Shown: positions 22,832 through 34,709 of the stretch, piece by piece
How the letters are laid out: each line of letters opens with the position of its first letter
Numbering within the stretch: the first letter of the stretch is position 1
NCBI GenBank assembly: GCA_035772785.1
Contig: JAOCPU010000040.1
Location: 124,001-188,000 of the forward strand
Reading direction: 5' to 3'
DNA from: Phlebiopsis flavidoalba
Taxonomy: Eukaryota; Basidiomycota; Agaricomycetes; Polyporales; Phanerochaetaceae
Length of the DNA stretch: 64,000 nucleotides
Program-made: the position numbers and the translations under genes
Notes under the pieces: model-generated
Database searches by the model: none
Told to the model about the DNA's origin: nothing
Seen by the model: only the letters and a program-made list of their open reading frames with translations

Positions 22832-24337
22832 CTACTTCGAAGGACGAAATGGCCTCCCGGGGTGGCCACATATCGAAATGCCCGGCAGACTTGAAGAGGT
22901 GGTTGTAGTCGGATCCGTCACCCTATAGGCGTGAGAGCAGTAAGTTTTAGACACAGTGTGTGGATACGTAAAACACGTACAAAACCGAACGGAAAGCCCT
23001 TGTTGAACGGTACGATATCGTCGAGAGCTTTGATTTGCTCCACGCTCAGAGACAGCTCGAGAGCCTCGAGGTTCTGGTATAGGTGCTCGACCTTACGGCC
23101 CCCAATTATGGGGAACACATACGGAGCTTTCTGCATCAGGTACGCGATAGCAACTGTTAGACGTGACCTTGGCATTAATATTCACAACAGTCCGACGAGT
23201 GTTTCGACATAACTTACGGAGGTGATGCTCTTTGCGCCGATCGACTCGGCGATCTTCTCGAGCTCAAGACACACCTTGCGCTCCTGCTCGCTGCGGCGCC
23301 AGTCGGCAAATGTAGAGCGACCTCCCTCGCCCGAGTCGATGCGCCGCTGCTCCTCTGCGTCCGTGCGAATTCTCCCAGCCGCGAGGACGTTCCACGGAAG
23401 CGAGGGCCATTCCTGTCGTTGGTAAGTTTTCTGGAGACGTATTATAATGGGGGTTAGTGACATACCTTCGGCGAGCGCCATGGGGAGAATGTCTCGCTCA
23501 AAGTCGCGCTGCATGATACTCCATGCCCCTGATAAATCACGAATGGTGTTTTGCCAGTGAGTCGCGCGTATGTGTTGGCCTTGGATACGATCCACGCTGG
23601 TGTGTCCGAGATGCCAAGGTAGAGCACCTTGCCCTGAGTGACGAGGTTATGCAGACCGTTCATGACTTCTTCAACGCCGCAAGTGTAGTCCCACCAGTGC
23701 ACACATAAAAGATGTCGATGTAGTCGGTTCGCAGCTTCTTGAGCGAGGCCTTTACGGAGTTGTGCAGAGATTTCATATTGTTGCCAGTAAATTGAGTTTT
23801 CTGTGGTAAGTCCTCTCCACGTTTATAGTTGGTCGTGTATACTGATGGTCAGTTTATTTGGACATGAAATATTGCGTATACAATATCACTCGAGCTCTAC
23901 CTTGGTGGCAATGACCAACTGGTCGCGATTACCGCGCTGTTCCATTTTTTTTTTTTTTTTTGTCCACTCGCCCTATAAACTCTTCTGATGATTCATCTTG
24001 ACTGTACACTCGTGAGTATACATATGTCTGTCGCTCAACTTACAAACTCACTAGCTGTTAGCAGTGTCAATGAAATTGCCTCCAGCCTCGTAGTACGCAT
24101 CAAGCAGCTTGAAGCTGCTTTCCTTGTTTCATCGCGCCCATACCCAACGACTCCCACTTTGTCGCCGATGCTCATTGCACCGAGCCTGAATGGGTGAGAC
24201 ATGGAGAGACCCGAGAGAGGTGCAAGTGGGCGATGACGGCCGAGCTTCGTGGTGTGGCTCTTGCAGGGGGACGCTTCCAAAGGCTCAATTGTGCAAATGT
24301 AGAGTAGGTATTCTGAGAAGGTGACAAGAGGGTGCAT
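22832..24337 (-). CDS. Aldo/keto reductase, aryl-alcohol dehydrogenase (AAD) type
   Basis: NADPH-dependent reductases of this group act on aromatic aldehydes and ketones; the same fold includes norsolorinic-acid reductases. On the minus strand: PFRLGAMSIGDKW; MGAM; FKLLDAYYEAGGNFIDTANS with the catalytic Asp/Tyr region; DESSEEFIGRV; NRDQLVIATK; SLHNSVKASLKKLRTDYIDI; FYVHWWDYTCGVEEVMNGLH with the catalytic His; VLYLGISDTPAWIVSKANTY; AWSIMQRDFERDILPMALAE; AIAYLMQKAPYVFPIIGGRK; and VEHLYQNLEALELSLSVEQI. An intron near 22925-22975 precedes SDYNHLFKSAGHFDMWPPRE. Removing one T from TTT at 22847-22849 gives a natural end EAIRPSK and stop at 22832. A 17-base A/T homopolymer at 23945-23961 interrupts an otherwise conserved exon. 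The start at 24337 is the furthest in-frame Met and may be too long. Confidence 0.88.
23945..23961. repeat. 17-base poly(T)/poly(A) tract inside an exon
   Basis: A run of 17 T on the plus strand (A in the coding sense) lies between the conserved peptides FIGRVD and MEQRGNRDQLVIATK of the aldo/keto reductase. In homologues of this type the two parts are contiguous (an FIGEW-like peptide joined to the next helix), so the tract looks like an insertion. Confidence 0.6.
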
Positions 24338-25414
24338 CCAAATCTCAGGACACAGCTCCTTTTATGCTGTAGTTTCCTCTTGACGGGCCCGCGTGGCTTA
24401 TGTATAAAGCCAGTTCATCATGACATGACATTCTCCCATCGGTAGGTCAGAAATCCATCGCGAAGGCTTTTGGATTCGAGTGTGCTTCGATTACCGGAAG
24501 ATGATGTCTGCAATCTGCCGCTAGAGGATAGATTTCCCATGAGTTGAAATCGGAAACTCTAGTAATCAGTGCTATCGCAACTATTCATCAAAAGTTGGTT
24601 CGAGGGATTGTGCACACAACTGTGGATCCTTGTGCTCTATATAAATAAACAGGTTTTAACGCTCAGCGTAGCAACGACCAAGTATAACATGTGGCGAGGG
24701 TTCAAGTGGGTCGAGGGTGCACTCGTGGTTTACTATCTAAACCACTCGTATCGATTTCTCCGATTCTGAATGAGTGAGAGGACTCCGTTACACAGCTTTA
24801 CTTGCAACATTATGAATAGGACAATTTCATAGATTGGGGCAGTAAATATCCTAGTGCTAAATGAGTACTAACGCTAGTAATACCATAGTCTTTCGAGGGT
24901 TTTTCATGCTCTATTGTCTGAGACAGCCTCCGATAAATGGCCATTCTAGTCGTAGTCTCGGATATCCTTGCAAGGTATATTCCGTGATGTGGACATCTTC
25001 ATACGTCTGAACGTGGCTGTCGTATGTCAAAAATCGATCTACCGTGATGAGAGACAGCGGGACATCCAGCAACGGCTGTTCCTCGTCACTTCTTAGCCTG
25101 CCACCACAGCTTAGGCTTGCCATGAAAATTGACACACATAGTTTGTAATGACCGTCGATTAAATAATCCACATCGACGCTGATCGAGGGTGTACCCTGTT
25201 GTAAACATTTACATTACTGTTTGTTCGAGGTCTAGCGAGCAAAACGCACCTTCTTCAAGAACAGACTGACAGCCCACATTCTTGCAAACGACGCCAGCTA
25301 CTTGACGCGCCCTCGACGGGTACCCCGAATTTCTCTAGCTACCGAAAGCTCGGGATTGTCAACGAGGAGATTGGCGAACACAGGATTGTCCAAGAAAGTT
25401 CTTTAGCCGCCTCT
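24338..25414. other. Intergenic between aldo/keto reductase and NACHT gene
   Basis: This 1.1 kb stretch holds the reductase upstream region, with TTTATA-like sequence near 24390 on the minus strand, and the 3' flank of the NACHT gene. A minus-strand frame of 86 codons at 24911-25171 shows no family motif. Nothing else stands out. Confidence 0.45.
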
Positions 25415-27899
25415 CTAGTTCTGTACTATAAGTCGAACCTTCCAGGTGGACCCCACCAGTTGTGAAGGATGTATGACGCAACACAGTGTAGGCCATTCAG
25501 GCTGGGGACAAGGATGTGCCCTGATCGCCGACACATGCTGCAGGCTGCAGGCTGCAAAATAGCGCGCTCGCAATCCGAGCATGGCCCGCAGCCACATCCA
25601 CGCAGTAGAGGGGATTTTTGCACCTGTTCCTGTCCTGAAGAAATTCACGAACAGAGGCGTGAATGGGTTTAATGAACCCTTGATCATCGATGAGGGGAAT
25701 GGATCGTAGACTGTCAAACATACGGGTGACGTCCTCGAACGATCTTTGGTGACTGAACAGGGCCGCAATCGTGCTGACTTTGAGGTCGTTGGATGTGCCG
25801 TTTTCCCCATAGAACGATTGTATCCAGAATTAGGTGCAATCTTTCACGACGTGCCTCACTGGCGGCCTCCAGCTCCGCCGAGGAAAACGCAGATTCCAGC
25901 ACTTGGAGGTATAGTTTATCCAAGGGGGAATCAGTCGGATCCTGAACTCTAGGATCTCGGCCTAATAACAGGCCGAAATTGCTCCTGCCCGGAAAGTCGC
26001 TGTACGTCTCAAGAAACGCACGCACAGAGATCTTAGCGAAAATGAAGAGGCCGCGAGCCGCGCAGACGAGAGCCGTGGAGGACCAGGATGAGGTCTTCTG
26101 GATGTTCGGCGAACGTATTCGTCGTACGGTTTGATCTTCGGTATGGTCTGTCGGAGGTATATTTCCACGTCGCCAGACCAGTTCTCTATCGTATCATTCA
26201 GCCCTACGATGATAGACTAGATCGTGACCGTGACTAGACTGGTAGTGATGTGAATTTCGGGTCTGGAAGCAAGAAAAATCCGTAGCCAACCGAAGCTTAT
26301 GATGAACGAGAGATAGCAGCAGGCCTTGCAGAAGTGCAGGAACGAGGTCTCGTTGGGCACATTCGTCGAGGCCATCCACAACAAGAATAAGCGGTTTATC
26401 GATGGGCAAAGACTTGGAAGCGGCAAGAAGAGGATTGTAGAGAAGTTCATGGATCGCGAATGATATCTGCTGTTCATCGCCCTGTTGCCGATATTGCCTT
26501 ACACCATTGATGATGTGAGGACGGAACTGCGCATGGGAAGAGAGCGAGCTGGACGAAGCGAGTGTTGGGAAGAAGAGGCGGGCCGATGCAAGGTCGCTCC
26601 CGAGGCCGCGGACAAAGAAGAATGAACCGGCGAGAGCGGCTTTTTTTCGATTGATTGAGACGTTGGCAGAGCTGGTATGCAATTGAGGACTTTCCTATAC
26701 CGGCTCCGCCGCTAATAAAGTAAAATGGCTTGGGATCGTCCTTGTGGAAACTTGCCAGATATCCAAGAATCCAGTTCCTTGAAGAGCTCTTCACGAGTAC
26801 CTTCCATGAACTCGCTCTTCAGCTCGCTCACCGCGCGGTAGCCTGCATCAGCCGTATCGAATCCCCATCAAGACCCCGTAATTCCTCTGATCGTTCAAAC
26901 CAAAATCGTGTCAAGAAAAGGAAGATTTAAGGAAGAAGTTTTTGATCCTTACCTGCGAGTTTCATGTTCTGGGATTGTGTGTAGAAGACATGGCTTAGAC
27001 TGGTAATGAAGTATTAACAATATCGAGATGCGTACCTTCGCTTCGCGCATGACTTCGTCTACCGTGTTTTCGATTGTCATTTTTGACCGCTAAACTGAAT
27101 ACGACCGTCATTGAATTACGCGATGTGAGTCCCTGGCATGGGATGGGTGCGTACCTTGAACCTATCTACTGCATCCGCTAGCTCTCTGATGACATGTTTT
27201 CTCAGCCTTGATTTGTTTTGTATGTAGCGTACATGAATCCTTTGAGTGCTCCAGACCATCCAGGCCCCCCTTTAAGCTTTGAAGCGTGAGCTTCGAGCTC
27301 ATTGACAGATCTATACCCAAGTGAAATCGGCATTTCAGAGATATGGACACAGTAGCTGAGCGGAAAAAGTACTCAATGAGCGTTTTCATCCGAGTTTGAA
27401 GCACCAGGGGACCCAGCAAAGCTCTCTTTCGCGAGCTCCGCACCTGACTCCTGGATCGTCGATTGTACCTGGGCTCATCATGGCGTCAATAATCTCGACC
27501 AGTTCATGTGCTTTTTTGCATGAATGCGCTCAAAGTCTCGCTGTTTTCTCTGGTATCCTATGGTGATCGTTTTTATAAGTCTCGCGATCATGGGAGTGGA
27601 TAGAGACAGCTGACGTTGATGCGCTCGACCACCTTGTTGAGCCCTTTCGCAACGAGGCCCAAGCCGGGCAGCGGGGCAAGTTTCGAGGGCGCTTTCCGCG
27701 ACGGGTCGAGCAGAGGGGAGGCCAAACGAAGAGTGATGTCGACAGCCTGCCGACCGCGTTTACCCCCTGGGCATAGCAACAATTTTTGAATGTTAATTGG
27801 AACACTTGTGGTCGTAGTCGTAGTCGTAGTCGTAGTCGTGATCTGAGGTTGGGGTGTTGGAGGTGCGGTAGCCTCATTCACGGTGAGCACCGCTTTCAC
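25415..27899 (-). CDS. NACHT-type STAND NTPase, fungal NLR-like
   Basis: STAND NTPases act as nucleotide-dependent switches, in fungi often linked to non-self recognition and programmed cell death. The N-terminal region has a long Thr run (27810-27845), then LPGLGLVAKGLNKVVERINV and helical sequence such as HELVEIIDAMMSPGTIDDPG. The NTPase core begins with EGTREEL and SWI, then GYLASFHKDDPKPFYFISGG with Walker A GGAGIGKSS near 26690-26715, and continues with FFVRGLGSDLASARLFFPTL and PHIINGVRQYRQQGDEQQIS. Walker B is LILVVDGLDECA near 26360-26395, followed by RIFLASRPEIHI. The winged-helix-like part includes ISVRAFLETYSDFPGRSN and GFIKPIHASVREFLQDR near 25640-25690. Sequence past 25500 weakly resembles the usual extension, then fades. 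No ankyrin, WD40 or TPR repeats are visible, so the sensor domain is absent or lost. Several indels occur. Confidence 0.8.
27805..27845 (-). repeat. Trinucleotide-rich tract coding for a Thr run
   Basis: Tandem GTAGTC units on the plus strand (GTAGTCGTAGTCGTAGTC and on) encode about eleven consecutive Thr residues near the N terminus of the NACHT protein. Such tracts vary readily in length by slippage. Confidence 0.6.
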
Positions 27900-30800
27900 G
27901 CTCCGCTATTCATTGAAATCTGGAGTCCGCAAGCCTTGCTGCGTGCCATTTCGTCGTGGTATAATCGTGCAAAATCTGTCTCGTCAAGTAAGCAATCAGT
28001 GACATTTTTGACATCTTTGATACTCATGGGTAGCAGTAAAGTTTTTCCAAGCACACTTACCAATAGATATGTGGTATGAAGAAGTACTTCTGTGAATCGT
28101 AGCAGCCCCGAGCTAAATGTAGAAACATATATCCTAAGAAGCGTGTACGACGCGCCTTTCACCGATCCTGGCGGCTTTTTAATCTATAACACACGCCGAG
28201 TAGGTGCATCATTTGGCACACCCAAGAAGTTTTGACTTGGAAGCATAAAGAAACAACATAAGCTAGTGGGCTGGGGATGCTGACCCTCAAATGTCTAATG
28301 CAAGTGGGCGTTGACGTTAACGCTGACTGCGACGAGGCTAGCGCGACCACGCACGCCGCCCGCGAAAGTGTGACAGGATGTGACAGTGTGTGACATGACG
28401 TAACCTTCGCCCGTGTTACATACCATTCTTCTCAAATTCTTCTGGCGATTGTTCAATTCATATATAGGCATCCGCAATCTTGAAATAACGTGAATACAAG
28501 TACTCAACCATGAAACGTTCCACCCGAAAAGCGCAGTCCCATGCTTTTTCTCATGATACACCTGGCTCCGCGCATTTAAACACTGGCACTAGCTATGTGA
28601 CTACAGTTCGCGAATACAGCGCAGTCGCAGATGTGGGACGATAGGTCTAAACGCATATCTCTCTAGGCGAAGTTGATGCCAAATTTTTTGCCCTACCGGG
28701 AGCGCTCTGTAGAGCATCTCGTGCGCACTAGTATTTGGGGAACGACGACTCAGCGATTCGACGCAGGGACATTCGCCGCCACATTCGGCTGCCCTTCAAA
28801 GTCCGTCTCATTCGAGAAAACAGGATCGTACTTCTCTTGGAACTTTGTAGAGCGGAACAAACTGCAACCCTCAATCCAGGTATGTGTCACATTGATAACG
28901 GCTCGTGTGCTCTACCCACCTGTCTGCATTGTGTAGAACCTCCCGTTGGCGAAAGCGAGACACAACGACTGGTCCTCCACAAGCGGTACTTTAAAGGGCA
29001 TTTAGCCTTTGAGCGGGAACACTCGGACTTCACATTGTGAGGGATTGTCCGAATTCGGCACAGTAGCCTTGGGTCCACCAGTTGGTGCTGGACTTAGATT
29101 GTGCGTCCAGGTCAGACATCCCGTACCACATGCAGCTCATCAGAGACACAGAAACATAGGCTCCCGTCTTGTACAACCATCTATCCAGCCTTTCAGAAAT
29201 TGGTCAGTTTGGGATTCGACGGGGAGGTGGATGACGAGACCAAAGAGGTCATCCGTCGACATTTGGATTCGTGGTTTCAAGACACTACCATCGTTTCGAG
29301 CGTGCGAACAGGGCAGGATCCGTGCCCGAGAAATCATTGCGAAGATCGAGCGAGGAGATGGTTCGAAAGATCAATTATTCTCTTTTCGTTGTCTCCCAAC
29401 GGGACATCACAGTCGAGAAAATTGATCAGAATCAAGGACGATCCTTCGACTCTTCGATGCTCGTCATATATGGTATCTCTGAAGGCCATTTGAACGACAC
29501 ATCAACCTCGGATGGTCCCCGAGCTGGCTATGCAAGCAGCGGGAAGAACATGTCTGGGAACTGTCTGGCTGTCCCGTAAAGGTTTGTTCTGCAGCCCATT
29601 CTTGATGTTCCTTGCCAGCTTTGCCGCAGAAAAACCGCAATTGTTCGCGGAACTAGTATGCCTTTCATGACTTTGAGACAGAGTAGCGGTGTCTTCTTGG
29701 AACGAGCACAGTGGACCTCTGGATTCACAGCTAAGTGACTCTAGACAAATGGCGTACGTCAGCGATTATAGGTATCATATCCTCACGGGAAGGGCATGCG
29801 AGTGGACGATACGAGAGTCAGTGGGATTCAGCTACATGTGAGCTCTTATCGCTTTTAACTCTTGCATGACGTTGTCATAGTTGACATTCGCGATTCGTTG
29901 TTTGTCACGCAGCGAGGACGATTTAATACTGTATGGGTGATGCCGCTGCAAAACGTCTCCTGAATGGCTCTCAAATTGTTCTTGGCATGACGGGACAGCA
30001 TAGGATGGATATGTCATATAGTGGTACTACTAGGTGAGGGAATTCTATTACACGGCGTCGTTTGCGCACATACTTATCTACGCTACGGATGAAGAACCAG
30101 GGAAGTGAGATGGTCATTTACTCATCACCGTCACCTCGTCCTCCAAGGTTTCAAAGTGTCGTTCTCCAGGAAAACAAGCATCCGAGGTTACCGGCAAGAG
30201 AATGCGGTCATCGACAATAAACCAAATAATCCATACGATCCCAAAGTCATATGATCCTCTCGATCGTCTTCCCATTTTTGATGAAAAGCTGCAGAGCAAG
30301 AAATCAGCCAATGGATCAGGAGATCGCTCGCTGGTCAATTGTTTCGGCGGCTTGGAACTCAGGATATAAGTTCATCAACCCTATGTTCACGCAAGCTGGC
30401 GATCTTGTCGTGGAAGTCTACCATGCCGATGGAGGTACGAGACTTCGATAGAAATGTAGAAAAGAAATTCGAAACTCAGATCTTTCAGACGGCTAGGACG
30501 GTGAAAGAATTTGGTGTCTGCTCCGGCGTGGAAAGAAATTCATATGACGGATTGGTGGAGACGACTGAGAGCTTGGGCGATCACGAACTGCACATATCCG
30601 ACGCTTCGAAGGACGCGAGTTGACAAGCTCTTGTATGCACGGCCGACGATGACTGGAAACCGAAACATAGAATGAGTTTATATGGTTTCTCAGTCATTAC
30701 AAGCACGGCCGACGACGAGTGAGAACGGATGGAAAGCAAGATAGACCGTAGTATTGTGAGTGACTGAAGTATCGTGAACCGCGACAGCCCGCCTTGAGAT

Positions 30801-31338
30801 AGAGAAGTCTGAACACCAAAAGCCTGGCCGAATGGGTGCTTCTAACGCGACGGAGCCAATGTTGTGTTCAACTTGTCGCAACGTGGTTGACGAATGAATA
30901 TGTCCATCCGACTCGTGAGCAAAGGCCTCTTGCGTGACGGCGAAGGTGCACATCGCGCCTGGAATGGGGTGCAGGCCCTGTCAATGGATTCGATTGCTCG
31001 TTGAAATCCTACAAGATGCCGTTATCAACGAATGGGACGCAAGATAAAATCCGCGGCGACGTACGGTGTGCGGAGAATATCGGGGACAACGTCTTCCCTC
31101 CCACTGCGCAACGAACGGTGCACCACAGAAACATCCTTCAGCATTCCACACGCCCTTCACAGTATTGTGTCCCAGGTCAGGCAATCACCAGTCCATCTAC
31201 GCGGGTCTGCACCGTGCGATATGGCGACCTCTTGCCAACTTTGGACACCGAGTGCAAGAAGCCTAATTTCGCGTGCTGGGAGATGCAGGGCTTGCACTTG
31301 ACTACCCTCGGACCTGGGTAGCAGATCGATGCAAACCA

Positions 31339-31590
31339 GGACGTCTGTCGCCTCTCAGTCGAATCATGACGGGGGTGTCTGTTCGGGTGAACGCGTGAAG
31401 GGGCGAAGTAGTTTTCATTAACGGGAGGTGCAAAGCCGTCGGAGAGCCCTGTTTTTCTTGTACGCCCGCGACGTCTGTTACCACCAAGTTCGAATCATGA
31501 CGGGAGTGTGTGTTTGGGTAAACGCGTCCGAAAAGCTAGGTATGATGACTTGGGCGACCAAGACGTCTGTCGCCTATGAGGGGTTTGTCA
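31339..31590. repeat. Degenerate direct repeats with core GACGTCTGT
   Basis: The block GACGTCTGTCGCC..TC.GTCGAATCATGACGGGGGTGTCTGTTCGGGTGAACGCGT at 31339-31396 returns at 31467-31530 as GACGTCTGTTACC...TTCGAATCATGACGGGAGTGTGTGTTTGGGTAAACGCGT. A third partial copy starts with AGACGTCTGTCGCC at 31559. Unit spacing is about 128 and 92 bases. Confidence 0.65.
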
Positions 31591-32399
31591 CGCCGAAGTG
31601 CCTGTCTGGATGAAAGGGGTCAGAAGGCGGGGCATTGTTCAATGGTAGCAGTCTAGCTTTGGCGAAGGACCTTGCTGAAAACCGGCAAGTCTGAACACTG
31701 GGTCGTCGAATAAATGTGCATGTTACACATGAAGCGCCGTGTGCGGAAGCGGTCCGGAATGAAAGAAGAAATTAGGCTGGCTTGGGAAAGAACATAGGGC
31801 GTCGGTGAACGTTCACTCCGTCGCGAGAAACCTGCTCGGGATATGATCAACGATAGGCCAGGTGTAGAGCGACCACAAGAGCTTGGAGCCGGCGACGATA
31901 TTGAAAAAAGAGGACCAGCCTTGTCGGGAGAGCAGAGAGCTGCCTTCGATGAAGCGGTAGCAGGGAACGTGGCGGTGCGTGTTGGTAGCGCTGGCGAAAC
32001 GCCCTAAAAACGCGTCTTCAACGCGTCGGCCCACGCGATCGACCGCAAGCCACGCCGGGGAACCCCAAGAGGTCGATATATGCGCGTGAACACTGCCCAG
32101 AACTCCTTCAACGAGCAGCCGTAGAACACAGAAAGCCCGAAGCGAACATGGCAAGGTTCCTACCGATTTTGCGAAAAGTAGAAGACTAGAAGCCTAGTTC
32201 AACAAGACCAGGCGTAAGGTAACCCATGCCGTCATCACTTGTTGGGATTAGATGTGTGCGATTCAGCATTGCGAGACGAAGACTCGGAAGTATGTTCGTT
32301 CAACCCGTCGCCGCCCGATGATTACTTGCAAGCCAAAGTGGCAAGGATCCGCAGGCAGCCAAGAGGTTTCCTTCTCGCACGTGAACACTGCCCACGGAA

Positions 32400-33100
32400 C
32401 GCGCCGTGTGGAAATGACAAGCCTCCCGAGCATGATACAGTCCTTTTTCAAAAGAATTTGCAGTCGGCGAAATTGCGCTCCATTTTATTTGTTCCGTACA
32501 AATAGTGCGCTTTTCAGGTAATCGTCGGGGTCTACATCAGTCACTGCGCGCCGTAAGGGTGACATTGGGAATCCACTCGTTCTAATCTACCCCCAAAACA
32601 CAGTAGAGTGGTAGTGGAAGTCAGATACGGGGTGCGCATAATTGATTGCTGAGGCTGTTTTTATCTACAGCGCCCGTTTTTCCTGTATGTATAGCACTTA
32701 ATGTACCGATAGGAACTGGTCAAACATGAGGTAAAATATCACCAATAGCTGTCCTCCTTTGACATGAGTTCATTAGTACATAGTGATTTACTACATGTAT
32801 TAAGGATATTCATAAGAGGCATTCTCGTGTGCGAGGTAATAGTCTACACGATATGATAGTCAAGATTAGTGGGTAAGGGAGGTGTCACTCTTCTTCGCGC
32901 TTCGTATGGGTGACCTGATTTGAATAAGATGCTAACCGTTACGATTACTTTACAAAGGGAATATTATTACGTATTACCTGCACGATAGGGAATACTTTTG
33001 TACAGTGAAACACTAAATAGGGGAACGCAATCGCCGACTGCCAATTCTTTTGAAAAGGACTGTAATCGAGGGAGGCCCCAGGACTTGAACACGTCCGTCT
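32400..33100. repeat. Inverted pair of related segments around an AT-rich core
   Basis: TACAGTCCTTTTTCAAAAGAATTTGCAGTCGGCGAAATTGCGCTCC near 32440-32485 matches, in reverse complement, the segment near 33020-33065 (TACAGTCCTTTTCAAAAGAATTGGCAGTCGGCG...GCGTTCC). The similarity continues outward (CCTCCC before TACAGTCC) and inward to a shared CAGGTAAT.CGT, which looks like an exon/intron donor in both copies. The core of about 490 bases is AT-rich and holds no recognised gene. This could be the remains of a duplicated gene fragment in head-to-head orientation, or the ends of a nonautonomous element. Confidence 0.6.
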
Positions 33101-34709
33101 GTGCGCGTCGACGCCCAGTCCGCCCCCGCGGCCCGAACGCAATTACAAGCAGCAAAGAGAGCAGAGAGAGCCAGGTTCCCGCCGAGAGCCGTGGTCAGGA
33201 GCTTGGCGTCAAGGCTTGGGGCACACAGACACCTACATGAAGTCAGTGCGGGCCTTAGCCGGCACAGGAACGCGCCAGCGGCAAACGGAGGTATGGGTCC
33301 GCGCCCGTGCATCGCGAACCGCGCGCCCGGGTGCAGCCATGCGGTTGACTGTCCGGAACGTTGAACGAGATGATGGTCCGACAGGCTTCAATGGTTTGAG
33401 GGCCGTCGCGTCGCTCGGCCGTGCGGAGTGAGTATGAGGGGTTTGCGCCGATGCGACCGCAGCTTCTTCCGAGAGGCAACGAGCAGGAGGTCGTGTGGGC
33501 ATTGGAAGATTTCCCACGAAACTCTCTCGGGGCAGCCGCGCAGCTTTGTCTTTCGCGGTCACCTGTTAGATGTGAGAGCGGATCTAATGAGAGGGGATCA
33601 GTTGTAGACAGTAACATGAGGTTATGTTGATCACCTGAAGAGTGCAACCTGTGTTCACATTCGAATCATTATGTTCGAGGAAGTGTCGGGAGGACTCAGG
33701 CTCGGTCTCATTCGGCATTCATCTGCGTTTTCAAATCCCAGAAAAGCTCCGTCTATGATGGCCCGCGGCGGCACTCAAAGATATGAGCTCCGCTACAACC
33801 GGCGACCTGCCCCGTTCTCCGCGAGTCCGTTCCAATTCAGACCATTTACCCCACGGTTCTCTGTAGCTATCCGCCGAACACCCGCTCAGATCCCCACGGA
33901 ATCTCTTGCCGATTTCCACGGATATCCAGGAGACTCGGAAACAAGGTAAAAAATCTACGGCCTGAAGGCGGAGAGGGTGTCAGGGATATTCAGGAAAAAG
34001 GCCCTTGCACCCCAGCGGGCCAATCGGCGTCGGACGGCCGGTTTTTGTTTTCCACTCCATAAGATCTCCCGCCACAGCCACCATACGAGGCAACCCGTCG
34101 TCCGACGCCGGTCGGTGCGGGGAAACGGGCCCCGGAGCCCCCTTATCCGCTACAAACAAACCCCCCATCGCGGGCCATCTGACCATCGCGCAATCGTGTC
34201 ACGGCGGGGGCCGCCTTGACTCGTACGTTGTGTTGCGCTGCCCGCTGCGCCAGAGATGCCGGGCGACGTGCGAAGACGGCGCCGCAGCGGGCAGCGGCGG
34301 TATCGTCAGAGTGTGCTGACACCATCCGTCCCGGGGCCGTCAGAGGGTCTTTCTCGGCCGAGCACGCCGGGCCCGGCGGCCCCCCATTTGTAAGCGCTTA
34401 CCAAGCTCTTGGAAAGCCGTCTGTGGTTGTTGGCAGTCGTGGCGAGGCGCGCACGCGTGTGTATGTGATGGAGTCAAGATTGCATTGTTGCAGTAGTAGT
34501 GATAGATGAAAAGGTAATAATACAGTATTGTGAATTGCGAACGACTCTATGTGAGAATTAGTCGATGTGTAGGGGTACAATGTCATGAGTGCTACAGATG
34601 TCAATGCATGCAAACAATTTTCGTGTGATGTCACGACCCGATGTCGAAGAAGCAAGATTGTGCATCGTCCGACTCCCACCGATCGCGCTGGCAGAGTCTT
34701 TTGCTGGTT

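Larger units (their letters stand above)
27900..34709. other. Gene-poor, repeat-bearing region
   Basis: I recognise no protein family in this 6.8 kb. Frames of 60-140 codons occur on both strands at 28.7-29.6, 30.1-31.3 and 33.2-34.4 kb, none with motifs I can name. I looked for reverse transcriptase, integrase and transposase motifs and found none. Degenerate direct repeats at 31.34-31.58 kb and a pair of inverted related segments at 32.40-33.10 kb are listed separately. A short TGTGACA-rich patch lies at 28366-28400. The base composition switches between GC-rich patches (33.1-34.4 kb) and an AT-rich core (32.6-33.0 kb). This looks like decayed repetitive DNA. Confidence 0.45.

Noticed and set aside
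27900..34700. Retrotransposon remains
   Set aside because: The repeats suggested it, but no reverse transcriptase, RNase H, integrase or LTR pair was visible.
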